Counted from the stretch's first letter, positions 1 to 7,747 are shown. The stretch is 13,958 nt of DNA from Darksidea phi (GCA_030770425.1 JASJFT010000439.1:1-13958), one strand, 5' to 3'. Made by a program: numbers and translations. Notes: generated by a model from the sequence alone, not told the origin.

Positions 1-231
1 GTTCGTAACGCAAACTCGACGGAAAACGCAGCGGCTTGTACGCTGTACTTCGCACCTATAGCGATAGGTTAGAGCGCCTAAATATATATTATTAGGTAGA
101 GAAATACTTACGCTACCTATATAATCCGGCACCGTAATAATAGCTAGTCGTAGTATTGTATAATAGATGAATAAGTACTAAAGCTGACCCCGCCCGTAAC
201 GCAAACTCACACAAACTGGAACTATTTTTTC
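1..231. other. AT-rich non-coding flank with a 14-bp direct repeat
   Basis: No reading frame here looks like coding sequence. The stretch 80-180 is markedly AT-rich compared with the rest of the window, as in degraded repeats of fungal genomes. A 14-bp direct repeat, CGTAACGCAAACTC, occurs at 4-17 and again at 195-208. It could be the remnant of a duplicated target, or of a longer repeat starting outside the window. No family was recognised. Confidence 0.4.
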
Positions 232-341
232 TCAGACGCTCCGCGAATGTTTTTGGCCTACTTATGTAACCCCGCTCCTATTAGCTAGGTGGGGGTCCTA
301 TATTCTAATTGGCTAAAACTCGTAATTCGCGGAGCGTCTGA
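232..341. mobile_element. MITE-like element with 17-bp perfect terminal inverted repeats
   Basis: The sequence TCAGACGCTCCGCGAAT at 232-248 returns as its exact reverse complement at 325-341. The similarity continues inward, in gapped form, as a TTTT.GCC block on both arms. The element is about 110 bp long and has no coding capacity. The trinucleotide TTC flanks it on both sides (229-231 and 342-344) and may be a target-site duplication, but three bases can match by chance. Size, perfect ends and lack of an ORF fit a non-autonomous DNA transposon. The superfamily cannot be named from the sequence alone. Confidence 0.65.
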
Positions 342-344
342 TTC

Positions 345-754
345 ATGAGATAAAGTTTTGGCCCATTGCCCGTCGTCATTCTTCACCCAAACGCCACTTG
401 CTTGACAATCATCGCATTACGTTACATGCACCCCGCCAACGCCACAACGCAATAGCTCAACGCTAGCTATCACGAACGCTGGCCCGACTTCTAGAACAAC
501 TTTCTGTCTTTGCTTGCTACAGTGGCGAGCACGATCGGTTTCTGGTTTTACACATTGATTTGTTCTCAGCGCACGGATGCTTTGGATGACGTTTAATTAC
601 CTAAACGGTGCTTGAGCCAGCGGGGACTAAGCTCCATGAACCTCCCAGGTTTTAGCAGGTCAATTTCAAATACATAGAACATTCACGTCATTATTGTACG
701 ACATATACAAGAGCGTGGACCAAGGAAGGTGGAGGGTGGGGAAGAGGGAGAGAA
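345..754. other. Intergenic stretch, nothing recognised
   Basis: No coding-like frame, repeat or RNA gene was seen between the MITE-like element and the 3' end of the minus-strand HET/ankyrin gene. The part next to 754 would hold the 3' untranslated region of that gene. Confidence 0.4.
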
Positions 755-2362
755 CTACCTGGAGCCGAAGGACCGCAGCAGCTTGACTACGGCCTCGTGC
801 CCTCCTTTGGCCGCCCACGACAGCGGCGTCCGACCGTTCTGACCCTCCGAGTCGACGTCGGCCCTGCCCGTCGCGAGCAGCAGCTTGACTACCGCCTTGT
901 GCCCGTTCTTAGCAGCACACCACAGCGGCGTCCAACCAGACAGATCCCTCGAGTTGATGTCGGCTTTGGCCTCGAGCAGCAGCTTGACTACCGCCTCGTG
1001 CCCTCCTTTGGCCGCCCACGACAGCGGCGTCCAACCAGACAGATCCCTCGAGTTGACGTCAACTCTGCCCGTCGCGAGCAGCAGCTTGACTACCGCCTCG
1101 TGCCCTCCTTTGGCCGCCAACGACAGCGGCGTCTGACCGTTCTGATCCTCCGAGTTGACGTCGACCTTGTCCGTCGCGATCAGCAGCCTGACTACCGCCT
1201 CGTGCCCTCCTTTGGCCGCCCACCACAGCGGCGTCTGACCGTTCTGATCCTCCGAGTTGAGGTCGACCCTGCCCGTCGCGAGCAGCAGCTTGACTACCGT
1301 CTCGTGCCCGTTCTTAGCAGCACACCACAGCGGCGTCCAACCGGACTGATCCTTCGAGTTGATGTCGGCTTTGGCCTCGAGCAGCAGCTTGACTACCGCC
1401 TCGTGCCCGTTCCCGGCAGCCCACGACAGCGGCGTCCGACCGGAGCCGGGGTCTTCTAAATCAACCCTAGCCTCGCCCTCAAGCAGCAACTTGACTAAGG
1501 TTGCCATTCCGAGCCTTGCAGCTAAGAGTAGTGGTGTTGAATCGGTCTTGACCCCATGCTAGTCTATTTCATGAATAAGCCATGTAGCCTTCTTGATTAT
1601 GCAAAATGCGGACCTACCTTGGTAAAATAGAGGGACATCTGAACGCTTATTTATCTCTTCAAAAACCCGAAAACACGCGTTCTCTACTCCCTCCCCATAG
1701 AGAAGCGGTATATGGATGTTTAGTACTCCAAGTAGACAATATGCAAAATCTTCCTCAATGGTGGTTTTCCTGTTTGCCATCCATTGTAGTCGCTCATCTA
1801 GGCTGAATTGAGCTAATGGCATTCCTTGAAGTGCCTGAACTGCGATCCCAGTGGCCTCGTGAATTTGCTGTTCCAATAAAACTTTATCACCTAGCCACTC
1901 CTTATTATGAGAAAAGAATTCAACTGATCGCGGAGCAAGAAGTTCTTGGAGCGTCCAGCCTCGAGTGAACCATGCGCTTTGCCTAAAAGCTGGCTGCCAT
2001 TGCGACTGAGAGCAGTTAACTGCTGTAACGTCTGAAAGGTAGACGTAGCATTTGGCCGCCTTTCGGTACCAGCGGAACATTGAGTTAATCGCCTCTGAAA
2101 GCTCGGCGCTACTTCTTTTGTCGATGCAACAACTGTCCACCCAGAAGAATTCCAATCCGTCGTTCTTGGCTTGTTCTCCGCAAAACTGGATCTTTCTATA
2201 GCCCCTTTTACTACCTGCTACACCGTTCGACAGGTCATCGAAAGTGACTTCTTGGTCATCCTCCTCCCATCTATGTGAAAGGATGGCGTAACGGGGAATT
2301 CGATCGCCAATAAACCAGGTTAGGCTGAAGCTACCGTCGGGGTTGGTTCTAAGTAGCCGCAT
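755..2362 (-). CDS. HET-domain ankyrin-repeat protein, split by one in-frame TAG
   Basis: This is a heterokaryon-incompatibility (HET) family gene. HET proteins trigger a cell-death reaction when unlike fungal strains fuse. Translation from 2362 begins MRLL and shows HET signatures in order: IPRYAILSHRW (about residues 23-33), the FFWVDSCCIDK block (about 73-83), the RWYRKAAKCYVYLSDV block, FTRGWTLQELLAP, and the C-terminal DFAYCLLGVLNIHIPLLYGEG. The frame meets TAG at 1561-1559. The same frame then continues (HGVKTDSTPLLLAARLG) into eight ankyrin repeats of 33-34 residues, the last cut short, ending at 755. Total span is about 535 codons. A 59-nt intron (GTAGGT to GACTAG) would break the frame. 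A 96-nt intron (GTAGGT, about 1617, to CTTAG, about 1522) would keep it but remove half of the first repeat. The stop is therefore a nonsense mutation, an unusual intron or readthrough. No NACHT or NB-ARC domain is present. Confidence 0.85.
770..1545 (-). repeat. Near-identical ankyrin repeat array with 405-bp higher-order duplication
   Basis: Eight ankyrin units (seven full, one partial) of 99 or 102 bp lie in tandem. Core residues TPL..AA..GHE.VVKLLL are almost unchanged, and the variable tails fall into two classes, EAKADINS and ATGR(V/A)D. The unit pair at about 901-1000 and that at about 1306-1400 match over long stretches with an offset of exactly 405 bp, so a block of four units was copied as one. 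Such homogeneity points to recent duplication or concerted evolution, as known for repeats of fungal HET-E/HNWD-type proteins. Confidence 0.85.
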
Positions 2363-2757
2363 ACTGGGTTCGGAGTGTCGACTGATGGAGCGTAAATGGG
2401 AAAGGATTGAGTTCTTTGAAGAATAACTCTAGCGAAAGGCTATGTTCGTATTATGTTCGGTTTGGTGTTGATGGGAAAAACATTGCCCCTCACCAGGACC
2501 GGTCAGAAGCATTGTGGCGCAGAGCAAGGCGCAGCAAGCGAAGAAGCTGCACTAACTGCGCTACAAAGGGATCTAGCCTAACCCTTGAATGGCGCTAATA
2601 CGATATAGGAAGCGTGCGGTGAGAACAAGTCAATGTGCAAAACCGGAAACCGATTGTGCTCGCCACTGTATGTCGGACTCCTCAGAAGTTACTTCGTGTG
2701 CCTCACCGCCTTATCTTGCATGGCCCTTGCTTGTCAGTCGGAGAATAGCCGTGTGGG
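2363..2757. other. Upstream region of the HET gene, no gene seen
   Basis: This stretch should contain the promoter and 5' leader of the minus-strand HET gene. Short open frames exist on the plus strand but show no family resemblance. No clear TATA or CCAAT arrangement stood out. Confidence 0.35.
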
Positions 2758-3025
2758 ATGGGGTGCTGGCTGGACAGGGCCTGGCGCCAGCGGGGTCCAC
2801 CCCGCGGGCCGGCGCTTACCGGTAGCTTCCATTCACGCTGAGGACTAAAGCTGCAAAACAAAATGCATAAGCGTGTTGAATACAGCACTAATATCTACGT
2901 TTGCACATCTCCCAAGATCAATGTATAGGGCATTCTGCACAATTCGTCATCTGTATTTGGCCGGCCAGCGGGGTGGACCCCGCTAGCTCCAGGCCCTACC
3001 GGCTGCGACGGGCCAGCACCCCACC
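2758..3025. repeat. Inverted repeat with ~57-67-bp imperfect arms
   Basis: The left arm (2758-2814) and right arm (2959-3025) are imperfect reverse complements. Shared blocks in order are GGGGTGCTGGC, GGGCCTGG, AGCGGGGTCCACCCCGC (nearly self-palindromic) and GGCCGGC, separated by small indels. About 145 bp of unrelated, more AT-rich sequence lies between them. The arms are strongly GC-rich relative to the loop. This could be a MITE or foldback transposon, or the ends of a larger deleted element. No target-site duplication was identified. Confidence 0.6.
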
Positions 3026-3261
3026 TCCATCAGCTCTCAGTCCCAGCCCAAGATACACACACGCAGCTCTCTGATGCGTGCGCAACTGACTTTCTCCTTC
3101 CTGGGCGGCGCCCTGAGGCCCGACCCTCAGCCTGCTCATCCTCAGGTGGCGCGGCAGCGTGTACAAGACTGATAGCAAACCTCTCTCACTCCTCTCCCTC
3201 CACGTTAACGAGCAAGCGCGACCGCAGATCAGGGTCGATCAAGCACGGCGGCGAGCCAAAC

Positions 3262-3870
3262 CCCCTCGACACCACAGCACTCTGCCTGTTTTCTCTCGAT
3301 GGCGGCGTCGTGCGCGGGCCCTCGACGCTCTGCGTCTTGAAGAGCATCATGGAGCCGACTGAACCACGAAGGGAAGAAGGAAGAAGGAGAGCCTTCCTCC
3401 AGCGAAACCATGCGAAGTGTTTGACCTCATCGGAGGCACCAGCACGGGCGGCTGGAGAGCACGAGCCAAAAGGTGTTAACGCAAAGCGGTGCGTCTGAAA
3501 CAGACCTACTTAATGACGGGACTCAGCGTGGATATCGAACGCAAGTACTCAGTTCATACGAGGAGTCCGGATTCTGACGAGAACAGCCTCGTGTACTCTA
3601 TTGACCGCGATACAAAGGACATGATCCGTCTCCTAAGCTGCAGCCTCTCCGACGAGCCGAGCATCCGCACGACGATCTACGAGGCCGCTCTCGCTACGTC
3701 CGCTGCTACGACCTTTTTTGATCCGGTTAGCATTGAGACCGCACCTTTACCGACGGCGGCTTTGGCGCGAACAATCCGGTGGACGGGGTGGAAGGAGAAG
3801 AAGCCAATATCTGGTGCTCGGAAGCGGGAGACTTGAAGCCTCTGGTCATGTTATTCATTTCCATTGTCGC
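3262..3870 (+). pseudogene. Patatin-like phospholipase relic
   Basis: Pieces of a patatin-family lipid acyl hydrolase are readable in successive frames. First comes PLDTTALCLFSLDGGVVRG...LKSIME (3262-3354), the oxyanion-hole DGG region in which the usual GGGxRG has become GGVVRG. A frame change follows at about 3354, then VFDLIGGTSTGG with the serine lipase motif GTSTG at 3435-3449. Roughly 100 residues expected after it are missing. The segment TKDMIRLL...IRTTIYEAALATSAATTFF (about 3615-3720) is the conserved C-terminal half. After another frame change (3735-3750) comes TDGGFGANNPVD, with the catalytic Asp in DGG. There is no usable start codon. Fungal patatins often sit at the N-terminus of NB-ARC/TPR proteins, but no such downstream domain is visible. 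It is broken by at least three frame changes and one deletion. Confidence 0.85.
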
Positions 3871-4024
3871 CGTTGACCTTTGTCGTCATGGTCCCTAGCG
3901 GTCCTAGCGGTACCCTGGAGTCTCCCGCTCGTCGGCTCTGCCATTCCCACGTGAAGTTCCTTGAACTTCTTGTCCAATCTTTGCAGCCTACGCAATACAT
4001 TCGCCAAGGTGATGCCCAATCTAT

Positions 4025-5158
4025 TTATCCAAGTTTATTTATCGCTTCCTTTATGGGCAGCATGTTCTTATGGTAGTCTTCTCGAAGCTGGTGTAACTCC
4101 AAACAATCTTTCTCTTCCTGTGGCCTCTGAATAAGCGCAAACTTGTTCGAGGCTCCCCATCTTCGATCTGGATTGGATTGAATCGAGTGAATAACATCCT
4201 TTATTAGATTAGTTACGGTCCTGATGGTTTCCTGCCTTCTTTTCTGCTACTGATATAGATCTTCAGATCTATCCTCAGGACTTTCGGGGACCTTCGTGAA
4301 GATGCGGTCTTTGTGGTAGCCGAACAGCATGTTACTAGAATGCGAGAACCAGAGCTGTGAGAAAACCCAATCCTTGTTTTTGTTTCGACTTCCTACTTTG
4401 CGTGTTTTGATCTCTGCTATGCAAGGGGCGTCGAGGAGATGGTGTGGAGAACCATGTCGCAATACTCGTAGCAAACTATCCAGATCCGGAAATGATGACA
4501 ATTTCAGTTTTCTTTCACCTCCGTCTTGGACATGAGCCTGTCCTGTGTCTTGTTTGCATTCTGCGTGACAATTGCAGGCATATGTATCAACCTCATGCTG
4601 GACAACCAACTGCAAACCAAAAAGGTTGTACCTGATCACACGATGGTGACTCTTCGCTTGCATTTCACGAAGATCCGCGCAATAGCTCGTCATACGCTCT
4701 TGGAATACATGACCGCATGAATCATCAGAATGTGAACCATTCGCAAGAATGGTATCATTTCCGAAGCGGTTCATGAAAATAGTGGTTCCGATAAGCTCAA
4801 TATCGATCCTAAAGGCTTCTTTCCATCCTCCACGGGCGAACCTGAACAATTGCTTAAGATTGTGAAGCTGAGTAACAAAATCGATTTCGGAAAGGTCGAA
4901 TTCTGGTCGGCAGATAGCTAAGGAGGTGAGAAGTGGCTCAAATGCGTGGGGATGAAGAGGGATTGGCGTCCGTTGATCGAAGCTCTCCTTATCGGATGGG
5001 AGCTGGCGAGGCAGAACTCGAGGTACCCATCTCGGCGGATGGCCTTAATATGATTGTCAACCTCTAGCTCCGACACAAACTCGTTCAGATTACTCACCAG
5101 GCACTGCTATTGCGGGCAAGTTATCGTGGGTTTGGATCCAGTTGAATGAAGATAGCAT
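4025..5158 (-). CDS. Fungal 'geranylgeranyl pyrophosphate synthetase'-labelled family protein, two exons, in-frame TAG
   Basis: Exon 1 (5158-5098) encodes MLSSFNWIQ...IAVP. A 54-nt intron (5097-5044; GTGAGT donor, TTGAC branch, TTAAG acceptor) joins it in phase to exon 2, which runs to a TAG at 4249-4247: 285 aa. The same frame stays open past the TAG for 73 codons to TAA at 4027-4025, with charged helix-like sequence resembling the usual C-terminus of the family; read through, the length is about 359 aa. Recognised features, from memory of the family, are NWIxxxxxxIAVPG near the start, HHRVIRYNLFGL (about 153-164), HEVDTY (about 170-175), IAEIKTR (about 229-235) and FSQLWFSH (about 248-255). 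No DDxxD prenyl-transferase motif is present, so the common database label is probably wrong. The Asp173...Glu231-x-Lys233 pattern could suit a PD-(D/E)XK nuclease fold; that is inference. The stop makes it a truncated gene, a recent pseudogene or a readthrough candidate. Confidence 0.7.
5044..5097 (-). other. Intron in the 4025-5158 gene
   Basis: This is a 54-nt intron with donor GTGAGT, a TTGAC branch-like site 14-18 nt before the acceptor, and acceptor AAG. Splicing joins codon 21 (G|GC) and restores a frame that otherwise stops at GAG TAA just past the donor. Confidence 0.7.
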
Positions 5159-5574
5159 TTCGGCATGCGTTATGCTTAACTTCTACGTGCGTATGTGTGG
5201 GGTATATAGCAATATAGCTTTCCTCCTGAAAAAATAAAATAAATAAAAAAAGACGCACACTCTAACAAGAGCTCACTAAAGATTTACGAATTTAGGTTGA
5301 TATCAGTGGCTAGACGGCAAGGTTCAGGCAGAGTAGATTCTCGTTAGAAGGTAGATAGAAGGATGGAGAATTCAGCGAGAAAAAGGAGCTCGTTGTGGCT
5401 ATGAAAAAGGATATATATACAGAGAGCGTCCCCAGCACAGGTCACCTATGGACCAGGCTCGATCAAGCGTTTCCCCAGCTTCTAAATATCTCCGTGCTAA
5501 CCATTGCTTTTAGGGAATCTCCTCATCAAACGGAGTCCCGAGGCGTTCTGTTGTACAGACGGAGCCGTGACAGA
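5159..5574. other. Intergenic, no gene recognised
   Basis: The stretch holds an A-rich tract (about 5229-5253) and an AT box (TATATATA near 5410) but no frame with family resemblance. The part next to 5158 would be the promoter of the neighbouring minus-strand gene. The part next to 5574 would be the 3' flank of the kinase fragment. Confidence 0.35.
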
Positions 5575-6033
5575 TTAAGTGGGATACGCCTCTAGTTCTA
5601 CGATAATTTCGCTCATCGAGTTGGCGTTGCCATTCCAGCATTTCTGCATCAGCGAGCCAAGGGGAAGATTTGTGGTGTCGGGAAATTGTCGACCTGTGTA
5701 TAGCGCTTCGACCTGCCCGTATGGATCATCCAAGGTTTCGAGTTCACAGTACGGCGGTCTCCCAGTCAAAAGTTCGTACATTACACACCCAAATGCAAAG
5801 ATATCCGTGCTTTGGCTCACAAGAGGCAGCGAGGGCCGGTAGCTGGACCATTCGTAAAGGGATCCTGGCATTCCGCCATCGATACTGCAGCCTTCAAAAT
5901 CCATCAACTTTATACAATCTTGCCCTGTAAGGATCAAATTGTGACTTCCAACGTCACTATGAATGATGCCGTGAGCGACAGTAATACAAGGAGGTTTTGG
6001 ACCCGAATCGGTGAAAAGCCAACGAATGATAGC
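5575..6033 (-). pseudogene. Protein kinase C-lobe fragment
   Basis: An open frame of 152 codons carries the second half of a eukaryotic-type protein kinase domain. The catalytic loop is IIHSDVGSHN (Asp27, Asn32), the magnesium loop DFE at 45-47 stands in place of DFG, and subdomain IX is STDIFAFGCVMYELLTGRPPY. The tail GRQFPDTTNLPLGSLMQKCW is typical of a fungus-specific kinase-like family with HxDIGxHN loops and DFAGSS activation sites. The frame is closed upstream by TGA at 6036-6034, and no glycine-rich loop or VAIK lysine was found in the next 450 bp on this strand. It is therefore an N-terminally truncated fragment or one exon of a gene whose start was lost. The C-terminal end looks natural. 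Loss of the N-lobe would abolish ATP binding. Confidence 0.75.
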
Positions 6034-6039
6034 TCAGAT

Positions 6040-6535
6040 CGGACGGGACGTGGGCTTACGGGGATTTGGAGGGGGCATCGGCGCAGACTGCCGAGAGTGT
6101 ACGGAGGGGTAGGGTGTTGGTTGGAGCGAGTTGGAGGGTGTGGTACCAACCGCTTGAGACATTCCGCGCCGCATCTACAGCTCACTTTTGGGTATGGCCT
6201 TGTTGTCGCGAAGCCGAGCAAGCGGCCTAGAAAGCGACTCGCTGCGGGGCTGTGCCGATGTCATATTTTGCATCACTGGGCAGCACAGCAAATGAACAAA
6301 GCGAGCAGTTGCCGGGCATCGATTGATGGAGACGTCTCTTGCGCACCTTCGGTCACTGTCAAGAGGGTTAGGACTAGGCTCATTGCTGGCTCGAGAACAG
6401 GCATCTGGGGATCGGTAGAGGCGTTGGCGTGTCCGACAGTTGTGGCCAACGTCAAGGTTCCGCTCTTGTCATGTGCAGGTTAAAATTTCAGTACTGGATT
6501 TTAGGATTATACAGCTTATCATTACAGTACACATC
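6040..6535. other. Non-coding stretch upstream of the kinase fragment
   Basis: Long frames are open on both strands but none resembles a known family. No kinase N-lobe, repeat or RNA gene was identified. Confidence 0.3.
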
Positions 6536-6572
6536 TTTTCCTCTTCTTTTTTCCCGAGAAAGAAGAGGAAAA
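6536..6572. repeat. Perfect 14-bp hairpin
   Basis: TTTTCCTCTTCTTT (6536-6549) pairs exactly with AAAGAAGAGGAAAA (6559-6572) around the 9-nt loop TTTCCCGAG. It lies just outside the larger foldback arms and may belong to the same element. Confidence 0.7.
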
Positions 6573-6578
6573 AAGCAA

Positions 6579-6856
6579 AGAAAATGGCTATTTCCGGCTA
6601 TACTCGGCCCAACTGTATAACATGGTCGATCGGCCAGGCACAGAGCTATACCTCGGCACCCTACGGTTCTACCAACACGCCCTCTCCCGCACGCCCTCCT
6701 CCCGCACGCCCTCCTCCAGCACGCCCTCCTCCAGCACGCCCTCCTCCAGCACGCCCTCCTCGTCGTCGGTCCCGTAGCGAAGTATATAGCCCCATTGTTG
6801 GCCGTTCGAGCATGTTATACAGTTGGGCCGAGTACAGCCGGAAATGGCGATTTTCC
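6579..6856. repeat. Foldback element, 57-bp inverted arms
   Basis: The left arm (6579-6635) and right arm (6800-6856) are reverse complements with about six mismatches in 57 positions, including an uninterrupted ACTCGGCCCAACTGTATAAC block. Weaker pairing continues inward through a GCTATA block. The 164-bp loop contains the 15-bp minisatellite. No coding sequence is involved. It is a foldback or MITE-type structure, or a duplicated segment that inverted in place. Confidence 0.7.
6677..6765. repeat. 15-bp minisatellite, about six units
   Basis: The unit ACGCCCTCCTCCAGC occurs three times exactly (6706-6750). Two variants with CCCGC endings precede it (6677-6705, the first one base short) and a degenerate unit follows (6751-6765). 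Read as protein it gives PARPP or EEGVL-type repeats depending on frame, but the period of 15 simply keeps every frame open. No gene is supported here. Confidence 0.85.
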
Positions 6857-7043
6857 TTCTGCTGCAACGAGGAGCAACTAAGGAAAGTGTCGAGCCCCAT
6901 TGAATCCCATGACTCCACAAGCGCCTTCCGGGACGCCTTCTTTCCACACTGATGTCCAGGCCAACAACAACTTGCACGCTCGTATTGGAATGTAGAAGAT
7001 AGACTCTGTGTCAGGCGTAGCGTCATCCACAGGAAAGTAGATC

Positions 7044-7387
7044 TCAGTAGAACGGGCTGGGCGAGTCTTGTGCGCGAAGGGCGCTGCCCTGTCCGATGCA
7101 CTGGCCTGTGTGAAGGGCTTCTTGTCGGTCGGCGGAGGCAGCAACGGCGGGTCTGCGAGGCTTGAAGGCGGTGTACCGTACTGGTGCGCTGTTAGATGGG
7201 TCTGCGACATGGAGATAGCCGTACGTTGTGCTGCATGGTGAAGCTGATGGCCGTCGCGCAGACTGCGGATTCGCGAGCTGTCCGCGCCGCTTGATCCAGC
7301 AACAACGCCACACTATCGCTGAGACGCATGAGGTGCGGTCAGGGCCGGGTCACAGTAGGCAGCGTAAAGATCAGAAGACAGGCTCAT
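7044..7387 (-). pseudogene. Possible decayed or multi-exon small coding region
   Basis: Three consecutive stretches on the minus strand show C- or G-ended codons typical of fungal genes, each in a different frame. These are MSLSSDLYAAYCDPALTAP (from ATG at 7387), SDSVALLLDQAARTARESAV (around 7320-7235), and YGYLHVADPSNSAPVRYTAF followed by more sequence to TGA at 7046-7044. No convincing introns join them, so this is either a gene broken by frameshifts or chance. A second, overlapping frame starts with ATG at 7210 and runs to 6878. No family was recognised. Confidence 0.22.
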
Positions 7388-7442
7388 GAACAGACAGTAG
7401 CATTGCGGTGTCGAGGAGAGGAATCGCTGCCCCGCACGGGTA

Positions 7443-7456
7443 GATAACCGGTTATC
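7443..7456. promoter_or_regulatory. Palindromic double GATA site
   Basis: GATAACCGGTTATC is a perfect 14-bp palindrome that places AGATAA on one strand and its mirror on the other. It lies about 780 bp upstream of the siderophore-type transporter start. Fungal GATA repressors of iron uptake (SreA/Sre1/Urbs1 class) bind ATCWGATAA-like sites, so a role in iron control is possible but not shown; other GATA factors (AreA, WC-1) are equally able to bind. Confidence 0.35.
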
Positions 7457-7466
7457 GGCACCAGGC

Positions 7467-7474
7467 TGACGTCA
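7467..7474. promoter_or_regulatory. CRE-like bZIP site TGACGTCA
   Basis: This is a perfect 8-bp CRE palindrome bound by ATF/CREB-type bZIP proteins. It lies 11 bp downstream of the GATA palindrome. An 8-mer can occur by chance; the pairing with the GATA site is the reason for listing it. Confidence 0.3.
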
Positions 7475-7679
7475 CCCGTACGCAACCCACTGTAAGGGGC
7501 CGCACCTGCTGCAGGTACACGTGGACGGGGCCGGTGCTGCGCGGGACGGCGAACCCCAACACCAACGCTAACACAACTCCATCGTCTCCACGACTGTCTT
7601 ACTGCGCAACGTGCTTGTGCCGCATGCGGCGAGGGTGGCCGTTCTCCATGGCCATTGATATAGTGTGTCTCGACGTGTG

Positions 7680-7716
7680 GGCGTGTGGGCGTGGGTGCGT
7701 GGGTGCGTGGGTGCAC
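7680..7716. repeat. Short GT-rich tandem repeat
   Basis: Successive 7-8-bp units of the type GTGTGGGC and GTGGGTGC follow one another. It is a simple minisatellite in the upstream region of the transporter with no other feature. Confidence 0.6.
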
Positions 7717-7747
7717 TTCTCCTTGCACATCATTGACGACAGCGCCC

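Noticed and set aside
797..1459. Plus-strand 220-codon open frame opposite the ankyrin array
   Set aside because: It is the mirror of the ankyrin repeats; the 99/102-bp periods keep it open, and its Arg/Gln/Leu-rich product matches no family.
1559..1617. 59-nt intron GTAGGT...GACTAG removing the stop in the HET gene
   Set aside because: Its length is not compatible with the frames on both sides: joining exon phase 1 to the ankyrin frame gives a shifted, non-ankyrin product.
4980..5100. Minus-strand frame containing LNEFVSELEVDNHIKAIRR as coding
   Set aside because: It would put the downstream family-like sequence out of frame and then stops; the 54-nt intron model explains the same bases and joins two family-like segments in phase.
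5812..6483. Plus-strand 223-codon open frame
   Set aside because: It overlaps the kinase fragment on the other strand and has no recognisable domain; judged a shadow frame.
6440..6952. Proline/arginine-rich plus-strand ORF and its antisense glycine-rich ORFs
   Set aside because: Open only because of the 15-bp minisatellite and inverted arms; no start context, splice sites or family features.
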